From contig RQTK01000143.1 in NCBI GenBank assembly GCA_003991915.1, positions 66,417 to 130,416 of the forward strand: DNA of 64,000 nucleotides. Direction: 5' to 3'. Positions 12,892 through 27,700 of the stretch are shown piece by piece; within the stretch, counting starts at the first letter, position 1, and every line of letters starts with the position of its first letter. Below the pieces are notes generated by a model. The model saw nothing but the letters and a program-made list of their open reading frames with translations. It had not been told where the DNA came from and made no database searches. A program made the translations under genes and the position numbers. Origin of the DNA: Elysia chlorotica. Lineage: Eukaryota > Mollusca > Gastropoda > Plakobranchidae.

Positions 12892-15800
12892 CTGAGGACA
12901 AAATAAACACAAAAGAGAACACTGTAAGAAAAAAAAATCAAATAATTCTGGTATCAAGGCAAGTTTATTTTAGACTTAAAAATAGGGGATTTTTGTTAGG
13001 TTTAAGTGCATTTCTTTTTTTCAATTGTCTTAACGTTGAAAGGAAAACTAAAAATCAAAATTCTAAAAATGTAAATACAATACTAGATATCCAAATATCT
13101 ATAATTTTCCATTTCAATCTATCTGAAAAACTATTGAGAAAGCTGTTGACTTAAAGACTTATATATCACAGTATTTTATTTACATTTCTGTGTTAGTTTC
13201 CTGTGGGAGTACGCAAGACTCTTTCTATAATGATGATTCTCTCTCTAAGCACAGTACCAATTTTTTGGACTACTTTGGAAATTCAAAACAATGCAATGAC
13301 AAGGAATGTGCAATTAATCTGAGATCATGGCGAAGTGAGAGCTCTTGTGAAAGGGTAAGGGGTAACCAGAGAGTGGAGCATTTGATCAAACACATTGACA
13401 GAGCGGGCGCTTGCAGAGCAAGGAGATTGGTGCTACAGTGGTCAAGAAATAGACACAGGAACTACTGGAGCTTTGACCAGGGACCCTCCAGGGACACGAA
13501 ATTGAATAAAACTATTTTCCATACAGAGAAGTCCACTTGAATTTTTTTTAATCAGAAATATATAGAAGAAAGATAAAGATTATGGGTTTTTTTCCTGATA
13601 TATATATTATGTTGTGTGTAATATTTAAATATGCTATACTTGAGCGCCGAGAAAAACTAAATACATTAAATACATTAAGTCAAAAAGTCAAAATATTGTC
13701 AAAGTAATTATTTTTAAACAAAGAACGTTCGGTTATATGGATTTGTTACTGCTGGAGACAATAGTGTGTGATTCAACAAGTAAATTTGGAATTTAAACTT
13801 CAGAGCAGGGGATTATCACTTTATATAAATCTGTGCAGGCTCAGAAACGAGAATGTAAAAAGTTAAGGATCATCTTACTCTGTCCCAGTCCAGGAGGGGT
13901 ATCCTTTCCGGTAGCTGGAACTTCCTGCGGGAGGAACAGGCGGGGCTCTAGCAGGGACCCTTCTATCAGCAGACTCGGAGTAGTAGGATGACCGCGTCTC
14001 TCTGGCTCTCTTTGCTGCCTCCCCAAAGTCAACTAGCTCTATTGGTGTCCTTTTGGCCTGCCTCTCCTTTTCCTCTTCATCTATGGCCTCTTCGGAATCA
14101 CTCTTGATCTCCCCCTCGTCTGAGACATCTGGGTCCATCTCAGGTTCTTTGGACAGACGTCTTTTCTCATCGGCGACTATTGCAGGTTTTATTTCCGCGA
14201 CAGAATTCTGCACGGTTTCTTTCTCATCGTCAGCCTCGCCTTCAGACGAATCTTTGCCGCTGTCAAAATCCCCAAAGGGCGAATCGTCATCCGACACTGG
14301 CTCCAGCTCCATGTCTGCCATGATATTTTTTGTTTCTGTCTCAGAAGAGGGCCTCACATCCGCAGCACTGTCTGCGTCCTCTGCCTTGGAGTCTATCGCT
14401 GACGACGGTTGCGACGTCTGGCCACTGAGCTGGGAGGATTTTTCCTCAAGATCAGAAATGCTGGACATTCCTTCTTTGGTTTGCCTGGTGAGAATTTTAA
14501 GAGTAAAACTAAGAGTTGGTGCATGGAGGTTTTTAATAATTTCTACAGAACAATGTATTGCCTTTATGTCTTCATACCAATCTTGTATGAGTAGAGTCTG
14601 GTATGCCGGAAGTAATAAGGAATCAGACTGAAAAAATAGGTATCCATGATCATATCATTAGAATTCTGCAATTTATTCTCCTATTACTTATCAAAGAATC
14701 CAATTAGAAGATTTTCTCTCCACAGATTTTAATTTAAATTTTTTTCTAGAATCATATCATTGTTACTATATCAGGTATCACATGGTTTGGTTAATTAATC
14801 AGAAGAAAAATTATGTACTAAAGAAAATCTTACTTTGAATCTACAGACATCATAGTGGGAGACACAGATTGTGTGTGACTTGCTTTTGGTTGATGGGTTT
14901 TGCCTTCAACGATACCTTCGGTGTCTCCAATTCCAGGGGATTTCCTGAGAAGGATAGCACATTTTATTACATTGAGAGACCATTCCATACAATGGGACCT
15001 TGCTATTTTCTTTAACTGAATCTTTTCTTTTAATATCTCGTTTCATAAAATGTTACTTTAGTGTAAGAAAAGGGCATACAACTTACATGTTTCTTTTATC
15101 GGTCCACTATAGATTAACTTGTCAGTGTTGACTGTGCACACAAATTTTTGTACGTTTTACCCCTAACTATTTTAGAGCAAAAGTATTCACAGACTTCAGT
15201 GTTTTAAAAGTCTGTTTTGAGTTAAGAGAACCAGGCAATGAGATTGAGTATTGTCAAAAACAGGAAATGAAATTGAGCAGTGTCATAAACAAGTCGTGAA
15301 AGTGTGTATTACATTTTCATTTATCCTAACTCCCGACTTACTCTCTTGCGTCTGCAGAGACATGTGATGCTCCTCCACTCTCCTGGCTCACGATGGACTG
15401 AGACCTGACTCTGCTGGTCGGGGAAGCTTTGCTTGTTTCCACTGAGACAGACTCTTCTTTTACAGAAGTTGCTTTCGATTCGTCATCAGACGTAACTACT
15501 GAGGTCGGTCCTGACTGCATATTCCCAGGCTCATTGCTCTTTGAATCTAGAAATAGAAATTGAGCCGATTCCTTATAATCATTACTTTCTCAAGAAAAAG
15601 CTTTAAGTTGTTACTCTGGAAATAAGCAATAATCTTCACAAACTTGGGAGTATGGTGGACAAGAATGCCTTGAGTTTTACTTGACAGTATCTCTTTGTCC
15701 TGGGATGTTCTAATCTAAATTCTTACTACTAGTCAATTTAAAAAAATGGAACATGAGTCAATTTTCTTAGGCATAGTACATGTTTTCAGGCATGTTTCCT

Positions 15801-18800
15801 GGAGAGCAACTTAAGAAGTCTAAAAAACAAAGACCACCCTCAGGATAAATAAACTCTTTTGGCTTAATATGCTACATACAATATATCTCTGTAGCAGCCT
15901 AGGATGCCATAGCTCTGCAGGGAAATTTTCCAAACGTTTTGAACAGTCACAGAAGCTTTCAAGTTTAAAATTATGCATTTTTTTATATGTTGTACAAATT
16001 GTGAATTGCATTAAATACAGCTCCATAGTGATGAATAAGACATTTAATATCTATTTGAACAAAATGTTAAAATTTTATGAGAAAGCTGAAAAATAGATGT
16101 GTTCCAGTTGATAGGCAACATATCAAACTGATTAAAACTTATAAAATACTATGATACACGTCTTTTAACACTGGAAAGGACATTATCAAATAAAGTACTT
16201 CAGTCCATCCACTGAAAAAAATAATTACACAGAGATTCTTAAAATTAAATTAAATTTCAACTTTAAAATCTGATAGTCTGCTGCTTTGCTCTCACCTTCA
16301 TTGATTTCATCAACTCCTAGATCATCATCTGAGGAGACTTCCTCCATTTCCACTTTCTCTTTCTTGTCATCAGATTCAGACATGGACCTGTCAGATATAT
16401 CGCTGTAAGGAGATCTACACTGCAATGCTAGATCATCTTTGGTTGAAACATTGTCCTCTGTTACCACAGTTTCTACTACACATTCCTGTGATGAAAAAAA
16501 ACATAAGACACATTAATAAAATAAGTTAAAATAATGTGACAAGCATCAGATAATAGGAACTTCACAGTTGAGAAACAAAAATTTAATCCCTTTTGTTCAA
16601 ATGCATTTAGCTTAATTTGAAATTTTGTGGCATAAAGAGTATGGTTGTATTAAAATTTGTAGAAATTGTGTTATATTTTTGCATATCACTTTATGAGCAA
16701 ACTCTGTTTTGTTAATGAAACGCTTCAGTAAGGCTGTACATAGAAATGTTTTTCTGCTTGTCATTTCTCAGCATGAGTTTATGCAGTGCGGTAAATATAT
16801 TTTGTGCAATTTTACAAACTCTTTTGACTTTTTCGAAATAAAACTTTGCATTCCAGACAGACCATTACTAAAGAAAAATTTCAACAACAAGAAAAAAAAA
16901 AGAAAAACAGTTGCCTATATCTCTTTCCTAATAAGTAGTATGTCCATAGATACCATGCATGGACTTTATTTTTGCTGGATCATGCTATTTACAATTTTCT
17001 GAGCATCCAGCAAAATTTCAGTGTTATAAGAGAGATCACTGGCAACTTTTACAGTCTGCCTTAGATCCTCGACAATCGGAGTGCTTGAAGTTTTTCTGTA
17101 TAATTATTTTCAATAGATTCATATTTATATATAAAAAAAAAGTTTCCCAAGTTGCACAGGAGTAGCTGAAATAATTAAAATATCAATATCTATGGAAATT
17201 TATAACTGTGAGTATTTCCCTTCATTACCTGATCAACTGTCATCTCTACCACCTCCAATGTTCCGTCAAAGGTGACAATATCTGCATCAGCCACAGTGGC
17301 GGTGTAGCTTTCATTAAGGTTCTTATGTTGGGAAAAGATTGAGGTGAATTCTCCTGATGTGTATTTGCGGTTTCTTGTCCGGCGCTTGCGGAGTGCAGCT
17401 TTTCTCTCCAAAACCTAGCAAGGAAACAAATTACAATTATCACGATGTTGGGATGAAATATATCTCACTCCGAGAAATCCCTAAAATAAATTTAGTAATC
17501 TCTAATCTCTTATTTCAGTCTTTTCTTGCTTTCTGACATAGACATATAGTTTCAGGAAGACAAGTCTCATTGAAACAGTAAAGCCAACCGAAGAAGTGGT
17601 GTGCGGTCTTTGACTATTTTCAATCATCTGCATTGAGTCAGTTGAAGAGAAGACATGATATCTGAGCTTGTGAAATGACATTTTTACATGCTCCCACACA
17701 AATGCAAAGCGGGGATATCAAGACTTCTGTCTCGGTCACATTATGCTGACACCAACCCAACCAATAAGGAACATGAATGATGTAAATAATCAAGCAAAAA
17801 ATCTATGAGATAATTTTCCTAAATTACTTATCTGAATCAATGAAATGACTTACTTTTTGTTGTAACAGTTGTTCCTTGAGCTCAGCCTTGTTCTTCCTTT
17901 TCTTGGGAGACGACTTGGATGGAGATTCTTGCTCCAGAGACACATTGCTCGAGTTGGCTTCTTCAGCTGCTGATGTTTCTGAAATATTAATGCATTCATA
18001 GACCATGTTAGGAGCATAGTCACCAACGGTCTTATTAAGCTGGTATGACAAAAATCTGCATTACATACTGTTGAATAATTTTTTTTTTCTTCTGGGTTCA
18101 AGGAACAATTACACATTTTTTGTTGTTTTTGTTGTTTTTTTTTACTGATTTTTTTTTTTTATAGATTTATCATTTTAACAGAATTGTACATCATAATCAA
18201 TTGAGAATATCATGAGGAGCAAAAATTGCTGATTTTATTTTGAAGTATCATGACTTTTCTTTAATTTGAATCAATCTAAAAATACTGAACATTGACATCA
18301 CAAAAAGGATTGTTTTGTATTAAATCAAATACTTTTTTATTTCTGGTCACATAAGAAGGGTGAATTATTTGTTTTGGTGAATTTTGTCAATATGAAATTA
18401 AATAACATTGCAAAGTGATGATATACATAAAAATTATCGCATAAATTGTATTTATTTGCTGGAAGTTGAATTCCATTGTATGTCTTGAAGATTATCCGCT
18501 TTCTTTTTTAACCACAGATGATGAGTTTCCAGCAAAGAACAATTCGCAAACCCCCAAACATAGCAATGGGTTTGCAGCAAAAACCAATGAAACAGAAAAC
18601 AAGTGCTTGTGACATCCAACTGTGAATGTCTGCTAACCTGAAGCTCTCAAGCTCTAAACCATGGGATAACCTACTACAGTATTTTGAGATGACATAATGT
18701 GCTCCAAAGTCTAGATCTAATCTCTAAAACACAGTATTTCCTTTTGTTCAAACTTAGCTTTTTTAAATGTGGCATGATAAAAAACGTCTGTAGCAGTTAT

Positions 18801-21668
18801 ACCAATAAAATTTGTAAAATTAACAACAAATTTGACAATTGCAGAAAGCAATACCTGTTGTGGCAGTCTGGGATTTTATTTCTTCTTGTGATGAAGACTG
18901 TCTAATCTCTCTCAGCCTCTTCTTTTCTTCTTTCAACCTTGTCTTCTCCTCTTCTCTTTCTTTCCTTTTAATTTCCATTTCAGCTCTTCTCTGTTGCCTT
19001 TTTAGATACCTATCTTCTTTCTCTTTTGCCTGAAAAAAAGGTTGTGTACGATTGGTTGGTTATTTCTTTTCTTATTGCAAAGAAGGAAACATTTTAATTC
19101 TTTGCTGGGTTTTGTTTCCATTTTCCTAACATTCTGCCCTTTCACTTAAGATATAAATCATCGTTCTTTAGTAAATAGAATTTTGGATCTTTTTGGAGAT
19201 CTCTACATAAGAACTATCAAAATACAAGTTATAAAGTGGTCTAAGAACTCTCTTTACAATGTGAAACATAATTGCTTCCCTTTAATTAACACCCCTACCC
19301 ACCCGCTTTCGGCCTAATGTAAAGTGTAAGAACTCGAAGAGAGCCGGACATTTTTAAAAAAATAATTAGTCAAGCTAACACATTATTTTACCTTCCCCAG
19401 CTTGATTATTATTTGATTATTTCTATAGTGATCTAAGACTAATAAAAGAGTTGCACATATCTAAACTTATACGCGCGACCAGATGGGTGAGATGAGTAGG
19501 GGAGGGGGTGGTGGTAGGGTGACATACACTAACCTGTGAATCTTTGCAGCCAGTAAGAAGATCAGAGAAATCTTCCTTCGCCATCTCTTTGTCAAGCACT
19601 TCATTTGTTTTTTTTCATTCCACCCACCACTCCTCTCGGTTGCTCAACAAATGTGCCAATCACTAATTTGTTAACAGACTGAACGGGTGCGCTCTTTCTC
19701 TCTCTTAGCCTCCCTCTCTCCCTTTTTCTTTCTCACTCTCGCCCTCTTAATTTCTCTTTCTCTTTTTCTTCCTCACTCTCGCACTCCTCTCTTCCCATCT
19801 CTCTCTTTCCCCCCTAACCTTACTCTATTTCACAATCATTTCTTTCTTTCCTTCCCTCTCCTTTCTATATCTGACCCTCTCACTCCCACTCTCTTCCATC
19901 TCTCTCAATTTCTCTCTTTCTCCCTATCTCTATCTCTTCATTTTTTCCTTTCCTTCTTTCCCTCCTCTCTCTACCAACATCCCCATCTCCATCTCTCCCT
20001 CTCTCATAGTGGTCAAGAAGTCTAAGGGTACGCAATATCCAATCGTATGTTTAGTTTCAGCCTCTTGATTCCTTGTGGAACATAGGGCCGCAGCAACTAC
20101 CCTCCATCTGACTCAGTTGAGGTTGGTCCTCTTCAGCTCGGCCTATGTGGTGTTAACAGATTTTATTTCTGCGTCGGTGCTTCTCCGCCGAGTCTGCTTC
20201 GGACGACTGCCTTTCGTTTTCCTTGGGGATTCCACTCCAGGGCTTGCCTTTTGATGTTGCATACAGGCTTTTAGAGTGTGTGGTTTATCCAACCCTATTT
20301 ACGCTTTTTGATCTCTGTCTAGATGGGGGTTTGCTTCGTTATGGCCCACAGTTTTTTTTGTTTGAGACAACTTCACACCACCTAAAGTTGAGGATGTTTC
20401 TGAGGCATCTGTTGGTGAATGATTGTAGTTTTGTGGTGCTAGTCTTGGTCGCACGCCAAGTTTCAAAGTCATAGAGGAGGACCGACTTCACGTTAGTATT
20501 GAAGATCTGGATCTTGTTTTAGGCTGATATTGCTGTAGACCTCCAAATTGGTCTGAGGGTGTTGAAGGCGTATCTGGCCCTGTTGACATCTGACGTCTTC
20601 GTCTGTACCCCTGTCTTGTCATTACCTTGTACACACACACACACTCTCTCTCTCTCTCTGTCTATCTCTCTCTCTCATGAGGGAAGTGGCCCAAGGATAG
20701 AGCGTGCAGCTTCTATTGAGTTAAATCCACTGCTTTCTTTTTTTACTGGTTGAGTCAGTGTCAGTGTACCTCTCATAGATTTTGGTCTTTCTTTTTACGA
20801 GAGATTTGTTTTCTCTTAACAAAGAATTCTTTTCTCATCAAATCAATGCATTCTAAAGACTGATGTCATAAGAGTGAGTGCCTTTATCTCAATATTTTAA
20901 TGGGCGGAAATAACTAACGAAAGACCCACAGTTATAACCTAAAAAAGAATTTTTTTTAAACAGCAGCTCAGGGAACCCATGAACATAAAAATTAACCCAG
21001 ACTACTCTTTTTTGAGGACTGATTCCTTCTTTACTGACTCAAGCGCATTTTCTTCTCCTACCGTAAGGATCCGCACCCTCTAAGAACCCGTTTTTCTTGT
21101 CTCCCGAGTGGCGGGTTTTTAGGCGGAGACCACTGTATTTATAATTTAGTTAGTCATGAAAACACTATAGACACAAATTTTTACACAGATTTTTCAAGCA
21201 TTATCTTTTTCCATATTAGGAAGCATCTAGCACGGCCGTATTAAACTTTATCACTCTCAGAGAATTTTGTATGTTAGTAGAGCATGTTTTCATCACTCTA
21301 TAATAATAATTAAAAAAATATAAACATGGCTAAAAAGAAGAAAGAAAAAGATTCTCCTATCACAAACTTTATGAAATAAAATTTCATATCTTCTTCTCCA
21401 TTGCAACTTCTATATGTCTCTTTGGACACAGACTTTAATATTGCATTTGTTAATCAAAATCTACTTACAATTCTGATTTTCCTTTCTTCTCTTGTCTCTT
21501 CTTCATCACTGTCGCTATATTTCGAGGACAGAGAGATAAGCTTGCGGGGTTTCCTAGTTAACTCAGCTGCAATCTTGGCAACACTTGGCGCAGGCTTAAC
21601 CACCGCAGGAATCTTTGTGTCAGATGCTGTAGGCAAATAAATAAACAAACTGTTATAATAATAACAAA

Positions 21669-21702
<34 letters not shown>

Positions 21703-24700
21703 GTAATAATAATAAAAAATACAGTTTATTTACAGAGTGCCATATCCAATAAACTCAGCTCATGGCGCTTTTTAGACATTAAAATCTCATTTAAATAAAA
21801 ATATATGAGATATTGACATAAAACATAGATAATAATAAATATCATAACATTACAAACAAAAAGCATTTATACATACAAGAACATGATTTGCATACATAAT
21901 TAAGCTAAGCAGTCGAACAAATGCGTTTTAACAGTTTTTTTACAATTTTTTAAACGTCGCTTCTGAGTCAGTGTCTCTCAATTTATGTGATGGACTATTC
22001 CAAATTTTCTGTGCATTCCACCAAAACTTACTGAAATGTGTGAGGGGGTAATTAAGCATTATAGGCATCACATAGAACTCACAAAAACAAAATGATAAGA
22101 ATAAAAAGTATTTCCTCAAAGCTGAAAAATAAAATCTTAGAATTAAATCTTCCTACCATTGTTGTCTCCCATTCTGCAGAACAAAATATGCCAACTGCTT
22201 TAAAAACACATTGATAAAAAAAGAATAGCTCCTATTCTAAACAATGGAATCATAATATGATATAAATCCTTACAAATGTCTACTTACTGTCAGCAGTCAC
22301 AGACTCTGGGACAGCCTCGCCTGCCTCAACACTGGAGGATAGTGGTACAGACTCCACATTGTTATCTGCTGATCCCTTACTTGGGGCATCCTGCCTTTCC
22401 GATGATTCAACAGCCAGGGTTTTGTCCACACCATCTGCTAAAAGCTTTTCTGCCTTCTCGAGAGGAACTTCTGTTGATACTTCAACATGTGAACTCTTCT
22501 CTGTGTCGACAAGAGTTGATGTATCTTCAACATGCGGAGAGCTGGGAGTGACAGTTTCTGATAGTTCTTCCACAACGGCCTCTTGTGACACCTTATCTGC
22601 CTGCTGAGTTAACACCTCCGATGTCTCCTCTGGTACAAGAGTTTCTTCCGCCTCAGCAGTAGAACCTGGTGGTGTTTCTGTTGTCTTTTCTGGGAGCATT
22701 GATGACGTTTCTTCTGCTGTTCTCTTTTCAAGGCTGTCTGCAGAAATTTCAACTTTACTATCAACTGAGGCATCTAGCATATCACACACAGTTTTGATAC
22801 TTGCCACAGCATCCGAGGCAATGCTTGGTTCCTCTTTGATTTCTACTTTGTTTGGAACACATAGATCAGAGGAGCTTTCAGCATCTCTATTTTCTTTTCT
22901 TTCAAAGTCTGCAGTCTCAGTTATTACAATGGTCTCTGCATTTTCCTCCGTCTTGAAAGCAATGGCAGAGTCTGGCAGATTAGATATATAAAACATTCAT
23001 TTCATAGTTTTAGAAAAAATTATAATCCATTCTAAAAAAAAAAATCTAATGCAAAAAAAAAACATAACCATTCCCAATATTATTGGTTTGGGGGGAAAAG
23101 AGAAAAGGAGACTTTTTTTAATCTCTTTCTTAAGTAATGAATATGCACATGATTATATCCTATAAACTCACCATTTTCCTCTTTGTTTGGAGTTTCTTCA
23201 CATTCAACTGCAATGGTTGCCACACTTGCTGTTTCTGTGATTTTATCGCTTTCACTGTCACTCTCAGAAGAAGATAAGTCCTCAAAGGAGGAGATGTCAC
23301 TGGTGTGGATGGAACTGACGGAGGCGTCTGATATCTCGCTGTCTTTATCAACATCCCAGGCAAAATTGTACCTAGTAATGAGCAAGTTATAGTAGATGTA
23401 AATTTCAAAATAAGACGCTGACAGAGAAAGGTAAAGAAAAATAGGTTAAAATGCAGATTTCAGTAACCGCTCATGTGGAATAAAAAAATCACACAGATAA
23501 AATTTTAAATACGTTGCAAATTTCTTTGGTATATCTGCTAATCAAAAAAACATAACTTCCTTTGAGATTTTTTTTCTTTACCAGGCAGTATAAAACTTTT
23601 TATAAGCTAGATCTAGAAGTAAGATTACAGTTTACAAACCTTTCAATCAACCGTATTCAACGTAATGTTCAAGTCAAAACAAAAATTATATTACTACTCT
23701 TGATAAAGAAAAAAAAACTATTTCACATGGATGTTACTTGTGGATAGAAATGTATTTTTCTGATTCAACTTCTCTGTCAATCATAGAAAAGATATTATAA
23801 GCACCAATCACTGGTAAAAGTGTGTATACCGATGTGATGTAAGGTGTTAGTAAAACTTTGTTTTTGTTTTATCATATGTATTAAAAAGTTTAACTTGTGA
23901 GTGAACATATTCTAGGTAAATTCATATTTCATTGCAATATCACCACTTTAAATACAATTTATTTACAAAACGTGCTCATCAAGGTTTAAATTATATCAGA
24001 CTTGGGCTTTCTAGAAAAATTCTATTGATATGATTTTAAATTATAAAATGTTATAAAGCACTTCACATTTTGCAATTGTAGCAAGTCAAAAAGTATTGTT
24101 AAAGGACAAAATTTAACTAAAACAAAAATACAGTTTAAAGATTGCTCCATATTCAGAATTAATAACTAAGGGCTATAAGATAATAATAAAAAAAAAAAAA
24201 ACTCAAATTTGATATATATTATCTTCATCCATATTTCGTAAATTAAGATTTTAAATTAAACAAAATATTGATTGCAAAACCCACATAACGTTTCTGTATC
24301 CTAAACCAACAAACAAGCCATAGATTCAAAGATCTTACGGATTTGGGGCAAAATTAACAAAAAATGTAACACTAACAAAGACCGCAAAATTTAAAAAAAT
24401 CAAATGAATTAAAAAGGCAAATAAAGAAAATGCAAAGCTGATGAACCCAGTCCCCATATAAGGAACCAAAAATGGTTTTCATTAACAGAAAATAAAAAGA
24501 GAAAGATGAGTTTGCTTTATTTATTTGGATCTTTCATTTATTTGTTTTAGAACTCCAAAAGTCCAAATAACAAGAAAACTTTGACAAATCATAGCAGCTT
24601 ATTCTGCTGGAAAGTTTGAGAATGGTCTCCCGTAGCCTTGCATAAGCATTTGAAAGCAGAATGGCATTTCTTTCCTCACAATGCATTTCCCACTATGTGT

Positions 24701-27700
24701 GGCACACACTGCAACAAAGATAGCTTGCATTATATATAAGCACAACGTTTGATAGAATTATATACCAACAGATTGAACAACAAATTAAGTCCTTTTCCAA
24801 CTTAGCTATGGCATTCAAGTACTGTCTTTATAAACCAAACTAAAAAAAAAAAAGTCTGTATGTCATGAAAATGATAATCATGAGTGATGATAACTCGATG
24901 ATAACCTTAGGACATACATTTCTGTAAAATCTACCATCATATAATATATGTGGCCATTGACTAAGTGGTAAATAAATCTTCATTTAATGAATGCTGGGTG
25001 CCTGTTCAACTGCCTGCTCAGTTTTGATTTAGAGAACCAAACTAGCAGACACTTGCCTGCTACAAGTCTAAAAGTGACTCTAGGTGGGCTGCAGCCTCTC
25101 ATTTACCCCTACATTCTGAGATCTTGCCCATTGAACCTACAATTACAACTGAGAAAATAGCTTTAAATACCGAACATTGTTTTAAAACAAAAAGGTGCTA
25201 AAGTTTAGAAGTTATTAGTGGTTTCAATGGATATTGTGTGTGTGGGTCAAGTTGAGTTGAGTTGGTTTTAACGTCCATCATCATCACTATAAAGGATATA
25301 TTGTAGACAGGCCCCAAGACTGATGTCTGACAATTTTATGTGCTGCCACACATGAGACAGGAGGGGGATGCCATGACTTCTGTCTTAGCCGATCACATGA
25401 TACTGACACCGACCCAACCAGTAGGGAGCGAAATCGCCAGGACTCGAATCCGGACCTTTTGCGTCGGAAGCCGATGTTCTACCCCAGAGTGGGAGAGAGA
25501 TAGAGAGAGAGAGGAGAGAAAAAGAGAGCAAGAGAGAAAGAATGAGAAAGAGAGAGAGAGAAAGGGAGAGCAAGAGAGAAAGAGTGAGAAAGAGAGTGTG
25601 TTCAGATCAGATATCAGTCACCTTTGCTTGTACTATAAAACCTAACTTTTTATAAGATGTTATAGGGTTTAAAATGCAGGTAGCCAGAGATTCTTCAACA
25701 ACCATTTTTATCCACAATTACGAAAAAAATTTTAATTGGCTATGGTGATCCTGAAAAGGGGGGATAACTATTTTTCTTTAAGGCAGAGACACAAGATAAA
25801 ATTGAATTAAAAATGGCCTTGAATGAAAGTGGTTACATAAAATCTAGGAATCACAAAAACAAGACTCTTCACTTCATCAAGTTTTTAAAATTGAATCATT
25901 TTGACAAACAGAAATCCTCATTTTCCTTTTTGTCAAACACAAAATGACTAACTTTTGAGACTCCATGAGAGTACCAAAAAAAAAAAAAAACCAATATGAA
26001 CTTATTTAAATAATCCCTAAATAATTTTTTCTATAAAGTCTCTGACACCTTCATAAAAAGAGAGATAAAATGATAGAACAAATATTTTGCGCCCAAGTTC
26101 AGCTGATAACAGGTCCTTGTAGAAAAAAAAAGATGTTTCATAGTAACATTTGGATCAAAATAGTTTCCATTGAGAGAAGATCGACAGAAAAGATGCCACG
26201 GCATCAGCCTTCTACTTAACAATTAGAATCACCTTTGAACATGAAGCTAAATAATTCAATGCTCTGTCCCATTTAAATTATATTTTTTTTTAAATTGCTA
26301 ACAAGGTAAGAAGCATTCAAAGGCACTAAATTGAGTCTATAATGACATACCTTTTTCCTGGAACATTGGTCGGAGTCTGCTCCTCTCCCTCCTTGTCAGA
26401 GTCCTCCGACAGAACAATGCCTTGTTTGTGTGGATCATCTCCCATCTCCTCCACATCCATCAACATATCCAGGGCCTCGTCATCATCAGACACATCCTCC
26501 GCACCCTGGAACACATCCATCAGGTTAGCTTTGGGAGGCAGGGGATCCTCTTTGTCTTCTGTCGCGGCTTCGCCCCTGTCTTTCCTCTCACTCTCTTCCT
26601 TGTCCCTTTCTGCCTTTAACCTTTCAAATTCTTTCATTCTCTCCTTGCGGCGAGCGTAGCGCAGCTCTGTCTTGGTAAGAGGCTTCCCAGTTTCCGCCAT
26701 CATTGCCTCGGCCAAAACTCTTGGCGAGAACATGGAGGCCAGGTCAGCACCTGGTGTGGCCTGGGCATTGTTCACAGTCTTGGTGATAAAAGCTGCTGCT
26801 GTTTTGAACACAGCGATTTTCTCAGGGGTAAGATCATCTTGGGACACTTTCGACAGAGTGTGTGAGATGAGGGCTGGGATTGTCGGAGTTGTTGGCGGGG
26901 GTGCCATGGAAGAGATTAGCGGACTGACAGGAACCGTCCCTGGGGGAGGGGGCACTGAGCCTGGGGGCGGGGGGCGTATGCCGGGGCCCACGGACGGAGT
27001 CAAAATGCATGGCCGGGCCAGCGGACTCGACTGGAGGGGGCCCATGGGAACACCTGGCGAGGGAATGGCACTGGTTGCAGTAGAGCAGGCTACATTGGGC
27101 GGGGGTTTGCTCAGGTCAGGAACATTTCGAGTGGGGGTGTCAGCGGAGCTATTGGCAGCACCGGCAGCTGGAGAACCAAGTTCATAGAGGCTGCTGGGGG
27201 GGAGACCGCCGCCAAAGGCAGGAATCATAGGCTGACCTGGGATCATAGGCTGCCCGGGCACCATGTTGGGCATGCCAGGACTGAAGCCTTCCATGCCAGG
27301 CAAGCCTGTGTGCCAGCCACTCATGAAGCCCATCGGCTGGGGCATTCCACCAAAGCCCATGGCGTGAGGGTTGAAGGGTATGTTTGGCTCTGGGGGGAAC
27401 GGATGTCCAGACAGGTGTCCTCGGTTGGACGCAGGGGGCCAGCAGGGAGCACCAGGTGGGGGCTGGTGTCTGCCTTCAGGCGGAAAACTTCCGTCTGAAA
27501 TAGAGGGTGAAAACAAAAAAAAAATAAAGCCATTATTGCCATTATTGATGCACAACAAGAGTTCAACCACCCACCCCCCTAATCTCCATTAATAGCACTA
27601 GATGGCTTAGTACAATGGCGGCCCCTCTTCATGGCATATCAGTGCAAAAGCTCGCACAAGTCTGTGGGTCGGAGAGGGTGGGCAAAGACTACTAAGATGC

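Noticed and set aside
13190..13540. 116-codon plus-strand open frame inside a BOD1L1-like intron
   Set aside because: Antisense to an intron, no homology recognised and no regulatory context.
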